Assembly: GCA_000969725.1 (NCBI GenBank)
Contig: JXSR01S064401.1
Strand: one strand, 5' to 3'
Source of the DNA: Ophiothrix spiculata
Lineage: Eukaryota > Echinodermata > Ophiuroidea > Amphilepidida > Ophiotrichidae
DNA: 24,049 bases
The notes beneath the pieces are model-generated. The model was not told the origin of the DNA. It saw nothing but the letters and a program-made list of their open reading frames with translations, and did not search any database. Shown here one piece after another: positions 1 to 9,842 of this stretch (positions are counted from its first letter, which is position 1; every line of letters starts with the position of its first letter). A program made the translations under genes and the position numbers.

Positions 1-120
1 ACAATTCGCAGACAAGGTCCTTTGCTTTGGAATAGTTTAAAAGTTGAGTTAAAGAACGCCAAATCAGCTAATGTTTTTAAAAGGAAATACAAGGTATTTT
101 TACTATCTACCTATGAGTAG
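1..120 (+). CDS. C-terminal end of a LINE reverse transcriptase ORF (5' end outside the window)
   Basis: Frame 1 is open from the first base to TAG at 118-120 and encodes 39 residues. It begins TIRRQGPLLWNSLKVELKNA and ends with a basic stretch followed by KVFLLSTYE. The pattern (S/T)IR-x-QGP-x-LWNSL followed by about 15 residues and a Lys/Arg-rich F-K-x-K-x-K-x-x-L is the usual extreme C-terminus of ORF2 proteins of CR1/L2/Jockey-type non-LTR retrotransposons. The full protein would carry an endonuclease and a reverse transcriptase and copy its own RNA into the genome by target-primed reverse transcription. Only the tail is in the window, so catalytic motifs cannot be checked and it is unknown whether the rest is intact. 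It continues directly into a LINE-like 3' UTR and repeat tail, which supports the call. The exact clade is uncertain. Confidence 0.75.
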   Translation, partial: TIRRQGPLLWNSLKVELKNAKSANVFKRKYKVFLLSTYE

Positions 121-506
121 CTTTCATAAGCAACTGCTTTGAGTGGTAAATTATGTATAGTTTTCTTGTTGTGTAAAAGTAATTATTATACATTGTATAT
201 CAATTTTGTTTATAATTTAAATTCACTTGCTTTATATAACTTCTACTTTACTACTACCATTTACTATTACAATCTTTGCCCATTGCTGTTATGTCCTGTC
301 CGGTCTTCAGTCCACTACTCCATTCTCCTGTCTTGTCTCTTGTTTGTAGTCGTGACTCTTCATAATGTAAGCTAAGTTATATAGTTTTATGATATGATAT
401 TTTTGTAACTTTCGGGTGACCTTAATTTACGAGCATTGCTCTTCAAGGTTTTCCCTCCAATGTAACTGTATTATTATTGTTCTTGTTGACTTACTGGAAA
501 AATAAA

Positions 507-529
507 AACTGAAACTGAAACTGAAACTA
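507..529 (+). repeat. AAACTG tandem tail of the LINE
   Basis: Three full AAACTG units plus a partial fourth mark the probable 3' end of the LINE insertion. Confidence 0.75.
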
Positions 530-533
530 CAGG

Positions 534-1529
534 GTAAACAATAATTTATTGGATAATGTAAACAAAAATCAACAGGGTCCCATTGTTTGTGAATGTAACC
601 CTTACCATGGATTTTGGCCTAGATTTTCCAATAAATTATTATTTTGCATATAAGTATTACATTTTTTTTGAATGCAGACTTTTTTTTGGAGGGGGGGGGG
701 GGGCTAAAGAGGACAAATCCTCATCTTTACCTCAGCACTACAGGGACCTGGCATACAGCAAGGGAACAAGTGTAGTGCAAATACTCCTCCATGCGGCTAG
801 GATTTCAAGTCTGTTTGGCCTCTGTGTCTGACACTGATATCCTGTGTACAAGTGACACAAAATTGATTAAAAATGCAATACAATACGTGCCCAGGTATAG
901 GTTTATGATTTCAATATTCTTAGTTCAAATGTGCTTTGACTTATCATATGTACTTCCATTTGCTGGATAGAATTCCCTCGTTGGACTTTTTCTTTGGATT
1001 AAAGATTCAATTTTCGGTAATAAATATTGAACTAAAAGAGATTGTATGGTACTTATTGGTTTGGTTTTTGAACATTGCTCTTTCATATATTTAAGGATTA
1101 AAGAATTAGATGAAAAGGTAATTCAAAGCAATAGGTTGTGAGTTTGTGTCAATTTATATGATCTTATCAAAGCATTTTTCATATTTATCACTATGATCCA
1201 CCCAAGTGATATGAGGTAGATGTGTAGGATGAAGAAAGGTATTATTGATTTTTTCTCTCACCAGAGAATATTTTTATTTCAATGACATTCGGAGTGCAAA
1301 TTGGCTAGTGTTTTGATGCAATTGTATGGCTATCATTATCATCCACTGTAATCTCTTGTATAACCTTTAATAATAGTACATGTTCTTGTTTTATTTTAAA
1401 GCATTAGTAAAGAAACAAATTTTACACTTCAGTTTCCAGTTTGAAACTTAGTGATGTAAACAAGAAACAATTAAGTCTACAATAAAATCCAGCTTAAGCA
1501 ACCAGCTAATTAATTAACTCAGAGAGATC
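534..1529. other. Non-coding stretch, no gene recognised
   Basis: AT-rich sequence between the LINE end and a weak minus-strand ORF. It contains a T8 then G13 homopolymer pair at 680-703. Bases 710-835 are less AT-rich and open in one plus frame (ending about 831), but the translation contains the homopolymers and matches no family I know. Confidence 0.6.
680..703. repeat. T8 followed by G13 homopolymers
   Basis: Eight T (680-687), GGA, then thirteen G (691-703). It is slippage-prone and its length may be misassembled. The G run could stack with other G tracts, but on its own it is only a simple repeat. Confidence 0.85.
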
Positions 1530-1808
1530 CTAACGATGTTCATCGTGCTTAATACATCCGGTGAGACCATCTATATCAATGCGTCTGTGATAGGGAACAA
1601 CACTATAAATCCGTGTAAAACCATTAACTTTCGCTTTATTTAGCACCCTAGATGAAATGAACCAGAAATATCTGAAGTGATCGGTGAGATTTGAAGGTTT
1701 GGAGACAGGAAGTTGATTGCAGCTAAAAGCGGGTTTGTCAATAGCCTCGGGACTCGAAAAGCTTATATGGCACACTTTTACTTGAAGTATTGCGTCTTTC
1801 ATTTGCAA
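1530..1808 (-). CDS. Weak hypothetical ORF, 92 codons, possibly an exon
   Basis: A 92-codon minus-strand ORF runs from ATG at about 1808 to TAG at 1530-1532. Its translation has balanced composition, and by eye the stretch is richer in G+C than the sequence on either side, which makes it more coding-like than most chance ORFs here. It ends GLTGCIKHDEHR. A possible AATAAA on the minus strand lies near 1389-1394, about 140 bases past the stop. I recognise no domain, signal peptide or membrane segment. No convincing splice acceptor or promoter was found, and the start may not be the true exon edge. A chance ORF remains the more likely explanation. Confidence 0.18.
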   Translation of the reverse strand: MQMKDAILQVKVCHISFSSPEAIDKPAFSCNQLPVSKPSNLTDHFRYFWFISSRVLNKAKVNGFTRIYSVVPYHRRIDIDGLTGCIKHDEHR

Positions 1809-1820
1809 CTTTTACTTGAA
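1774..1820. repeat. Short direct repeat ACTTTTACTTGAA, two copies
   Basis: ACTTTTACTTGAA occurs at 1774-1786 and 1808-1820, 34 bases apart. Its origin is unknown. Confidence 0.6.
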
Positions 1821-3692
1821 AAGTGCATCTTGTAAGATGTTGATTCGTAAGTTACTTTATCGGTAATAGAGGTACTTCTGACTGACCTATAAAGTTTAGT
1901 GTTATTCATTGAATATACGAGGGAAGACATTACTGCCCATATGAGCAATTATATTTTTTAAACAGGAATGCAAAAGATTAGGACATTTCTTGATTTAAGC
2001 TCAACATTTTATGACTTTTCATTTGTAACAATTACTTGAAGAACATATTTTCTGTGTTTTGCTGAAATCTGGACCATAGTGAATTTCATCCCTAGTTTAA
2101 ATTTTAGTAACATAGTGATATCAAGTTTAATCCTCAAGTGATCTCCATTTTGGGGTCTTTTTGTTAGAGAAGACTTAAAGGACCGATCTTGATTTTTCCT
2201 GATTTTCTAATTCAAAGTAGATCTAACAATGTTCGGAGGGACTTCTCGTTCAAAGTCTCTGACATGGTTGTTGCAAGTTTTGAACTTTTGCAAATCGTGA
2301 TGAAATAATCGCAAGTTTAGGCCTTTTACTTTCGAGTATACAATAATTGATTGGTCAAAAGTAGAGTTGTCTCATAAAGATTGAACCATGCATGAGACTA
2401 AAAGGGGAGTGAAATTATGTCTGTAGTGAAATTATAGGAAAGTAGTTCACTGATTTGACAAATTGAAGCACCTTCCCCAAATGTCCACTTCATCGCTAAC
2501 ACATGGGTCATTATCCTTCCCGAAGCACTCTTCTTGTCTCCGTACAAAGTGGCTGTGACAAGCAACATCCTATTACAAAATTGCCTATGAAATCATCACT
2601 CAAATCACAATTTGGAGACACCGTTTGAGTTGGGTTAAGTAGTAGTTTCCCTAGCTACCACAATGTGGCAACAACAACACCTACAAAGTACATTGACACC
2701 TGTTTTTCGGCCATAAAACAGAAAAGTAGGACAGAAAGTTCCATTTTTAAAAATATATTTGAATCTAGCCAGACCTTAGCCATGATCTAATTCTTGGTTA
2801 ATCCTGTAATCCATTGTCAGACATTGATAAGATCGGGAATATACTTTTTGAAAAATTCCTTCAAAATCAGGTAGGGGTGAGGGGGTAATATGCTTGTATG
2901 ATTTATTGTGTATGGTAAATATAAATATTAGTAGGTAATTTGTGATTATCAAAAGATTTTTCGTTGTAAACCACTCAAAAGGAAGTTTACTGAACCAGTC
3001 TTATCTCGCCATCTATTTAATACTTCAAAGGAATTGGTTTTCTGTGAACAAATTGTTTACCCATTTAATGCTGTCAAAACCATTTTTCTAATTTGAATAA
3101 AGAAATAGATCAGATTTTCAGGGATTTTTTACTGGTGAGGGGTACAAAAGGGATATCTTGAACAGGCATATCATGTAGGCTGCAGAAGACCTCTTTACAC
3201 AAAGTCTAATGAAAAAGACAAAGATTACAATCACATCATTAGGAACATCAGCATCAGCCCTTTCGGGATTCTGACAAATATTATATGATTTGTCACTAAT
3301 AAAATTAAAAAAATCATGAAACTATAAAAACCCTAATCTTAGTCCTTTCACATACACAAGTGTGCAAAAAAAACACCTAACAATTGGAAAAAAACTTATA
3401 AAAAACTGATATCACGTTTATAGCTATTATTGTTTAAAAAATCACAAATGTGCCTAATTAGCTCTTACTATTATATTTTGTGTTTGGCAAAGACATTTAC
3501 TGCTAAATAGAAGTAAATGAGTAGTAATTTTAAAGTATTTTGTTTTGATATTGTCATGCCCCTCCTGATTTATGGATGAACAGAAAAGAGTCTTGAAGCA
3601 GAAGAAATAAAAACCAAAAGACAATCAAATCTAAATGTAAAGAAGACAAATATAATTGTAAGCAAACAGGAAAGTAAACCAGCAAGTAGCAA
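1821..3692. other. AT-rich non-coding stretch, no gene recognised
   Basis: No ORF of note. Bases 2461-2700 are somewhat less AT-rich and hold a 56-codon minus-strand ORF (about 2400-2570) that resembles nothing I know. A small hairpin lies at 3272-3295. Confidence 0.6.
3272..3295. repeat. Small inverted repeat, 8-bp arms
   Basis: TGACAAAT (3272-3279) and ATTTGTCA (3288-3295) are perfect reverse complements with an 8-base spacer. It could form a hairpin; no function is implied. Confidence 0.6.
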
Positions 3693-3726
3693 GCAAGTCA
3701 TGTAGCAAAAATAGGAAAGAAAACAA
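3693..3726 (+). repeat. Dispersed repeat, copy 1
   Basis: The stretch starting GCAAGTCATGTAGCAAAAAT followed by an A-rich GAAAGAAAACAA recurs with about 13 extra bases at 4265-4309. It may be two fragments of one old repeat family. Confidence 0.4.
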
Positions 3727-4264
3727 ACATCTCATTGAAAGAAAAAAGAACAAAACAGTATCACACTAGGATAGAATAGAAGCTTCACATAGGTGAAAAT
3801 ATGAAAAGTATTGTAAATATACTGCATTTTTTGTGACTGGTTAATTTTTGAAAACTTCATAAAAAGTTTTCAAAACTTAATTCAACTTTAGCAAAAATAC
3901 AGGGATTTTGCTTAAATGTTCTTGACAAAATGTAAATTATAAACATTAAAAAGAAAAATAAGAATTTTAGGTTTTAAAACTGGATGATGTTTTGCTATAT
4001 TTTAATAAATGAAGTAAATGTTTTTTAAAGCATTGTAAGTCATTTTGAAAAAAAAACTTTCAAAAGCACAAATATTTAAATATTTTCCCTGGCAAAGTCT
4101 GGCCTGCTTTTGATATATATACAGCATCAAAATAATTTTCCTAATTGTCTTTCGTATCAATATTTGTAATTATTGTAAAATTAAATTTTGGTAAAAATCC
4201 AGTGGCCTTTTGAAAATTAAAAAGTGTCTTTAAAATTCAACGTGTTTATTGACAGTTAGTACTG
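3727..4264. other. AT-rich non-coding stretch
   Basis: Low-complexity A/T-rich sequence between the two copies of a dispersed repeat. No ORF, RNA gene or transposon end was seen. Confidence 0.6.
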
Positions 4265-4309
4265 GCAAGTCAAGTAGCAAAAATACACGTAAAATAGAAA
4301 AGAAAACAA
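4265..4309 (+). repeat. Dispersed repeat, copy 2
   Basis: Starts GCAAGTCAAGTAGCAAAAAT (19 of 20 bases as in the 3693 copy) and ends AGAAAAGAAAACAA. Same orientation, about 570 bases downstream. Confidence 0.4.
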
Positions 4310-4444
4310 TATCAGGCACAAACTATGAAATTCAAAAAGTGCAACATTGCAACTTGAACCTGACACAAACATAGGTGTTTCTGGTGTTGACATTATCAAT
4401 TAAGAACGGTTATTAACCACGTAAACATTTGGTGAACAAGTCTG

Positions 4445-4636
4445 AAAATACTTCCCCTGCGCATCGCACACCTATCCTATTTTGTGTGTCTATTGTTGCC
4501 GCTTTGCAGGTGCGATTGTAATATCTGGTGTCGCAGAGTCAGGAAACCGTCAATTGAATTGTCTTGACCATTCGGTGGAGTTAGCACACCACCTTCAGTC
4601 AAATGTGTACTTTTTGCTGATCAAAGTGTTTTATTT
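4445..4636 (+). other. Exon-like island, unidentified
   Basis: This stretch is less AT-rich than its flanks and stays open for about 64 codons in one plus frame, ending at TAA near 4636-4638. A splice-acceptor-like string (TATTGTTGCCGCTTTGCAG) ends near 4509. The protein downstream of it would begin near GAIVISGVAESGNRQLNCLD. No domain is recognisable, there is no ATG and no clear donor. It could equally be a regulatory element or chance. Confidence 0.15.
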
Positions 4637-4886
4637 GTAAGTAAGATGTTATACAAAAAAACACCCAGTTTTACCCACTAAACCTGATTTACTCTATTGC
4701 TCACTTCTGTCTTGTGAGTTTTTTTCTGGACATTCCAGTTTCCTCTGCAACTAAAAAATTATTTTCTTTCTAATCTGTAAACTTTTTGACCCAAATCTAT
4801 ATCAGTTCCCATCATTTTCAGTGTTTTCATGGGGAAGGGAAAATTAACTAAGTACAAACATGTCATAAAGGGGAGAAGGAAAAAAA

Positions 4887-4938
4887 GCCTGCCAGACCCG
4901 GGACACAAACCTGAGGCCTCGTCACAGGTGATCGTAAC
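4887..4938 (-). repeat. tRNA-derived SINE remnant (box B half)
   Basis: On the minus strand the sequence carries GGTTTGTGTCC (plus 4901-4911), close to the RNA polymerase III box B consensus GGTTCRANTCC. It is followed by a short CCCGGG-type stretch and a T-rich tract. No box A or clover-leaf 5' half is visible. It resembles the element at 6776-6838, which suggests the same SINE-like family. Confidence 0.35.
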
Positions 4939-5476
4939 AGATTTTTGCTGGGGGGACTTTGGCATTTATAGGCATTCAGTGTTTTGGACGATTGGACAAT
5001 GATTGATCGTTACATATTTGGACTTGTTAGGCTTTGTATGGTTCTGTATGATTCATGATTTCTGTTAGGGGTAAAAAGATATGATCAAAATATCATGAAT
5101 TACTGGAAAACTTAGTGTACCACAATAAATATCATGTAATATTCTATAAACAAGTGGCTGTCAGGCACATTTTTGCTGACATCAAATTTGCTCAAATTAA
5201 AAGTTAAGAATTGCAACATTTAAGTGATGGACCATCATTAAAATAAGACCAAAAAAATCAGATAACCAAAGCTGTCAAACACTTACTTGAGAAGTAATGG
5301 CCATGAAAAAATATTTTCCGTATAGTTGATCCTGACCAGTCAAAGTATGGACTGAATGGATCAGACCATGGCTTGGGTATTTCTATCAACAAGAAAGTAT
5401 CTTGGAAACACAAATCAGGCATGTTATGCTCTCCAGTCAAGTGGTAGATCAAACTGATCTCTGTGCCTCTACCACT
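4939..5476. other. Non-coding stretch, no gene recognised
   Basis: Ordinary AT-rich sequence up to the TTAA-flanked MITE. The short minus-strand ORF at 5258-5452 shows no family features. Confidence 0.6.
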
Positions 5477-5480
5477 TTAA

Positions 5481-5943
5481 GGTGTTTGGTCCACGCGCCG
5501 TCCACGCAAACCAGTACGCGCTAGTTTCCGAGTTGGTAAGTGACGCAATACGCATGCGCATATACTCTGAGTAGTGTTTTGAAGCTAAAAATTGGCATAT
5601 TTCAATATTTCTGGAAAATTAAGTCTGTGACCCCCAATTTTTATTTTTTTATTTGAAAGAACATACTTGTGCGCAACTTTTGTGAAAAAATTAACAAAAA
5701 TGCTCGGGCAGATTTTTTGAATCAACACTAAATAATTTCACTTTTGCCACATTTCCCATAGACCCCTGTACTAATTTGTCCACCAAAACCTCCAAAAATG
5801 GTGTTTTTAAACAGACTCTCATGCAAAAACGAGTCCCGTGACCCCCAATTTTTATTTTAAAAATCGGTTCTACATCTATAAAATATCATTCTTGCCGAAT
5901 TTTACTAAAATTGCTCGGGCGGATCTCTCATGGACCAAACACC
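5481..5943. mobile_element. piggyBac-like MITE, 463 bp, TTAA target duplication
   Basis: The element is bounded by 13-bp perfect terminal inverted repeats, GGTGTTTGGTCCA at 5481-5493 and TGGACCAAACACC at 5931-5943. It is flanked on both sides by TTAA (5477-5480 and 5944-5947). A TTAA target duplication is the hallmark of the piggyBac superfamily, although the ends do not start with the CCY seen in many piggyBacs. No transposase ORF is present, so it is non-autonomous. Internally two blocks of about 92 bp (5622-5713 and 5833-5924) are related. Both carry GTGACCCCCAATTTTTATTT and, exactly 74 bases later, TGCTCGGGC, which indicates an internal duplication with offset 211. Confidence 0.75.
5622..5924. 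repeat. Internal diverged duplication within the TTAA MITE
   Basis: Units 5622-5713 and 5833-5924 share a 21-bp identical start (5627-5647 and 5838-5858) and TGCTCGGGC(A/G)GAT at the same spacing. The sequence between these anchors has diverged strongly. Confidence 0.65.
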
Positions 5944-5947
5944 TTAA

Positions 5948-6775
5948 AGGTGTTTTGAGAGATTGATTCAAGTTTTATGCATAAGTAGTGCCATATGTGA
6001 ATGCACAAGTGGATGCATCCAAGTAATTATGGCCTTACGAGGATGAGATGTAGGAATACACGCAGACAGATTCGTCTTTATCTGTGTCAGTGGTGTGCGA
6101 GTGAAAGCACTATTCACTTTACGAGTAATGAAAGGAAGGGGACAAAATGTGATACGCCAGTTAAACATATTACTCTGTCTGCATCTAGGGTCTATGTCTT
6201 GACCTGGACAACGTAGTTGCATGCGTGGACAAGGTTTACTGCAACATAATATCTATCCAGCAAAGCTATTATGTTTCAAACTTGTTTATCAAATGTTAAC
6301 ATTGTATTTTGGTTGTTCAAATAGGTGATGGTAAAATGATAGCATGATGTTATCGGATATACAGTGTGATATACGATATCTGTGTTTCTAAGACACAAGA
6401 AACAAGATTGTTTTTTCAAAGATGAGCAACAACATTATAGAGAGAGTAGAATTTAGAAATTCTGAGCAGTGTTAAAAATGAAAGTGAATGCCATATCTTA
6501 GTTATTGCAATGTAAATTTGTTTTCATAGAACTCACTGAAAGCATAGTTTGTTTTCAAAAGAATATTTACTTAAAAGTTGACATTTTCAAAAAAAAACCT
6601 ATCTTGTTTAGGCATTCGCCAAGGAAACCCAACTTGGTACTTGGTACCAAGTAAGCTAAAGAAAGCTTATCTTCATCAGGGCTCCAAGATTTTTTTAAAA
6701 ATCAGTTTTGAATGCAGTAGTAACCGGAGAAAAACCTGTCGAAGCGAGCATCGACTGAAAACAAAATGCACATAA
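5948..6775. other. Non-coding stretch with one less AT-rich island
   Basis: Bases 5980-6240, directly after the MITE, are richer in G+C than the surroundings and open on both strands (71 codons plus, 84 codons minus). Neither translation resembles a known family. A 14-bp perfect palindrome ACTTGGTACCAAGT lies at 6639-6652. Confidence 0.5.
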
Positions 6776-6838
6776 AGCGCCGGGTGCAGGACTCAAACCC
6801 GGGACCTCAATGGTCCAAGGCGAGGGAACTACCGCTTT
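6776..6838 (-). repeat. tRNA-derived SINE or tRNA pseudogene (3' half)
   Basis: On the minus strand this region contains GGTTTGAGTCC (plus 6789-6799), matching the box B consensus GGTTCRANTCC at 10 of 11 positions. A T-arm can be drawn with four of five stem pairs, followed by an acceptor-like CACCCGGCGC. The 5' half is weak, with only GCGGTAG where box A would be, so a functional tRNA is unlikely. Confidence 0.45.
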
Positions 6839-6839
6839 C

Positions 6840-7817
6840 TTTTAAAAAATGTTGGAAAATCAAATTAAATCCGGTTACAGAATAAATCATTTATTCAGAA
6901 ATTGCTTTAAACTGAGAAAATGTCCTTATATTATGAGAAACTCAGGTCTGTAAATTTCTAAAATAGTAGAAGGTATGCTTGCAGGTTGTTACTATTATTC
7001 AAATCAGTGCCATTTTGCATCTCTCCATCATTTCCATGAAACTTCTTTTCACATATCCATTTTATTTCATAATATCCAAAGCTACATAGGGCCTAGACCT
7101 CTTAACTCATCAGAAAATTATCTCATCAGTTCAGCAGATTTTCAAATGTGTCATAAGATGACCAAATCACAGATTTTTTTATTCAATCATACCTAATATC
7201 AATTGCATACAATAATATCCGTTATAACCCTACGACTTCCTGGACCCTCCTTTGTGATTTCAATCTCAATGTAAAGCCAGCACTCAAGTCAATATACACA
7301 TATATATTTGCCATGCAAAGACCGAGGCGAGAGAGGCAAGCAAACAGCGCAAGCAAACTAGCCGAGGAAAAAAAGAGGACAGACTTTGAAGCTTGAGCGG
7401 TTACTCCCACACCTAGAGAGATTGGATTACGTTTTGCTCGGCTCTACTCTAGCCTTTTGGCACTTTAACACATGCAATGTACACATGTACTGCGGCGTAT
7501 GAAGAGGCTGCATGATGTACTGAATACAAGTTGAACGATATGCGTTGAGATTTTTAATTAAGCTCGGCTCTCGTTAACTTGGTCTAAAATGGCTATGATC
7601 ATGTTAAGACAATTTGCACATTATGCGAAGCTATCATTGCCAATAAAAAGTTGACATAATTGCAATAAGCTTGCCAAATTATTGAAAGCAAAATGTTGAA
7701 TGCTTTGGAAATTGTGAACAAATATTACCGGGTTTAAAGATTTTAGACTTCTAATTTCCTTCATGATTAATGGAGAGGATAGCATTATTCCTTGTTCGAC
7801 ATTGTATGGTTTGATAG
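6840..7817. other. Non-coding stretch, no gene recognised
   Basis: AT-rich, with a somewhat more complex patch at 7310-7580. The 62-codon minus-strand ORF at 7222-7410 has a hydrophobic N-terminal half but no family match, and is taken as chance. Confidence 0.55.
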
Positions 7818-7847
7818 TTTTTTTTTTTTTTTTTTGGGGGGGGGGGG
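7818..7847 (+). repeat. T18G12 homopolymer junction
   Basis: Eighteen T (7818-7835) are followed without interruption by twelve G (7836-7847). The same T-then-G arrangement, shorter and interrupted, occurs at 680-703. Confidence 0.9.
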
Positions 7848-8154
7848 ATATATAAGTAAACAAAAGAATACTGCTTTCAAATTATAGACTGCCTTGTTGA
7901 TTAAAGGGGGGAGTACACTTGTGCTATTTTGCTGAAACTTTGTTTGTCAACAAATTGTCACACCTCACCACACTGTGAAAAGGCTTGCTGCGCATGTGTC
8001 TTCATTGATCTTAGCACTTTGTTTTTAGTGTCAAGAGAGGATTTTCACTATTGTGACATATGCCTGGATTTTTCTGATGCATTTATGTAGTATTTTATTA
8101 TTTAAACCTTATACTGTTATACTTCCCAAAAAAACATTTCTATCATTTCAACTA

Positions 8155-8315
8155 CAATTGTGTACCGCCGCGGCAAAAGGGTCCAGTTGTCGGCTCGTAC
8201 ATGTTGCTCTTTGTAGCATATCTAATGTATGGTATTTGTATACATCAGATATGCTACAATGAGCAACATGTAGGAGTCGAGAACTGGACCCTTTTGCCGC
8301 GGCGGTACACAATTG
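8155..8315. mobile_element. Fold-back MITE with TA target site, 161 bp
   Basis: Almost the whole element is one inverted repeat. Arms of about 78 bases (8153-8230 and 8240-8317, counting the flanking TA) pair with five mismatches around a spacer of about 9 bases. The ends read CAATTGTGTACC and GGTACACAATTG, and each is bordered by TA, as expected for Tc1/mariner-type insertion. The outer arms contain the GC-rich palindrome CCGCGG, in contrast to the AT-rich surroundings. No coding capacity is present. The superfamily rests only on the TA target, so it is tentative; the fold-back structure itself is certain. Confidence 0.75.
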
Positions 8316-8317
8316 TA

Positions 8318-9627
8318 TTGTGACATGTATTCAGAAAAGATCTGTAGCTTTCCACAATTTTGGTATAATTTTATGCGATAAAAGTACATCAAATTGAATA
8401 TGTAATACGCTCATCCAAACATGTGGTTAAAACCCACAGATTATCGAAGTTAAGCTTGCATAAAACAATGACTTTTGTCCAGATGACCTTCACTAATTTT
8501 CACACTTGACCTTCTTAATTATTAATACTCTTAATGCTGAAATGATTAAGCGTGACTAGCTGAAATCTTTTGTGTTAAGTAGCTTGCGATTATGGAGTCT
8601 ATTATGCGCCGGTAAATGATCTGTTTTATTTTTACAAACTATAATGATCTGGGAGTTGTTTGATAACCTTTTTGTAATTTATAGAATGACTTAAAATATG
8701 TGTATTCTTTTCAAATTGACACTGGGGTCAGAAGGCACATGGACATGGAGGTAATAGAGTCTTAGGTGAACAAAATCAGAAGTCACGAAAGGAAAAAGAA
8801 GAAGGAAAAGAATTCTTTTGGCTGATAGCTAAGGATACCCCTAGAAAACCCAGTATTGTTTCCATTTGGGTCAAAACATGGTTCTTTTTTTTCAGTTTTA
8901 AATGTAGGAGGAAGACTAGAGTACCCAAAGAAGACCTGTGGAGACGTGTGGAGACTGAAAACCAATTCTAGTATTGTGGAAAGGATTATTCAGGGATAGT
9001 CCATTAACCTATGGAAGGGGATCTCTTTGCAAATAAAACAATATATATTTCATATAGAAAGTCTTTACTGTCATGCCCATGATGCCAGGATTAAGGGTGC
9101 CATTTGCCAGTAGTGTTGCTGAACCTAAGAGTGAGTGGTTCTGTCAACAAGAATATGCTGAAAATAGAAAGATGATTAACTAAAAAGGGAGTTATTCAGT
9201 GACAATTTTTGAAAATGGGATGAAAGTGGCTACATGTCTGAAAAATTGCTTTTCAGTTAGTATTGCTACCCCTTCCCCTGGCTAAAAGAACGTTGATTGT
9301 GGTTTCAGAAACACTTCATTTACCAGTGTTTTCTCATGGTTATTATCATATACTCTTAATTTGAATTTAACCAATGCCCCAGACCAATGTGTATATTGTT
9401 TTCTTAAAATTATTATTTTAATATGATCTATGGATTTGCATAATTTTGCATAATTACAAAGAAGTTAAAAAAACACAAAGAAATATAGGGTTTGAGTATG
9501 TTTGGGGTAATTTAATTTCAACAGAACATTTGTTTGGGAAAGAACTTTTCTATACATTGGGAAACATATTAGTCACATATCCATATGTTAAGCTCTGGAT
9601 ACTAGGCTTGTTCAGACGCAGAGCATT
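8318..9627. other. Non-coding stretch, no gene recognised
   Basis: AT-rich. Bases 8510-8660 hold several TTAAT/ATTA-type words and look more complex than their surroundings, so they could be regulatory, but nothing decisive is visible. The 84-codon plus ORF at 9446-9700 runs into the CGTGTTA repeat and is taken as chance. Confidence 0.55.
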
Positions 9628-9840
9628 TAACACGATTATAGTCTTGCTAAAGGTCGTGATAACGTTAGTGGTGTTAGCAGTCGTGATAAAACATAAGTGA
9701 GAACAACAACCGTGTTAGTTTATCACGACTGTTACCCCTGGAAAAAGTCAGGGGTAAATCGAGATCACCCGGGTTAAGTTAACACGGCCTTGCAGTGAGA
9801 ACAACTACTCGGGTTAGCATTCGTGTTAAGGGTGACCCAT
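9628..9840. repeat. CGTGTTA/CGTGATA repeat, first block
   Basis: The block contains repeated TCGTGATA, CGTGTTA and TAACACG words in both orientations. AGTGAGAACAAC is repeated exactly at 9696-9707 and 9794-9805, 98 bases apart, bracketing a nested hairpin. Bases 9628-9716 match 10145-10232 in the same orientation, including GCAGTCGTGATAAAAC and TAAGTGAGAACA. It is probably a fragment of an interspersed repeat; the family is not recognised. Confidence 0.6.
9710..9787. repeat. Nested hairpin inside the CGTGTTA repeat
   Basis: The outer stem is CCGTGTTA (9710-9717) with TAACACGG (9780-9787). The inner stem is perfect at 9 bp, TTACCCCTG (9732-9740) with CAGGGGTAA (9749-9757), around an 8-base loop. 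Between them ATCACGA and TCGAGAT can pair with one mismatch. Confidence 0.65.
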
Positions 9841-9842
9841 GT

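Larger units (their letters stand above)
1..530 (+). mobile_element. 3' end of a LINE (CR1/L2/Jockey-like non-LTR retrotransposon)
   Basis: The fragment has three parts in the expected order: the end of the reverse transcriptase ORF (1-120), about 385 bases of AT-rich 3' UTR, and a short tandem tail of AAACTG units (507-529). A possible AATAAA signal at 502-507 runs into the tail. Short tandem tails in place of poly(A) are common in CR1/L2-like LINEs. The element enters from beyond the left edge, so its full length is unknown. The stop-free stretch at 139-375 inside it is 3' UTR and is not taken as a gene. Confidence 0.7.

Noticed and set aside
139..375. 78-codon plus ORF after the reverse transcriptase stop
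   Set aside because: It lies within the LINE 3' UTR and reads as Tyr/Leu-rich low complexity.
5968..6222. Overlapping ORFs open on both strands
   Set aside because: Both frames lack family features. Two-strand openness in a less AT-rich patch is better explained by composition.
9446..9700. 84-codon plus ORF with a hydrophobic C-terminus
   Set aside because: The hydrophobic end is translated CGTGATA repeat, and there is no upstream gene signal.
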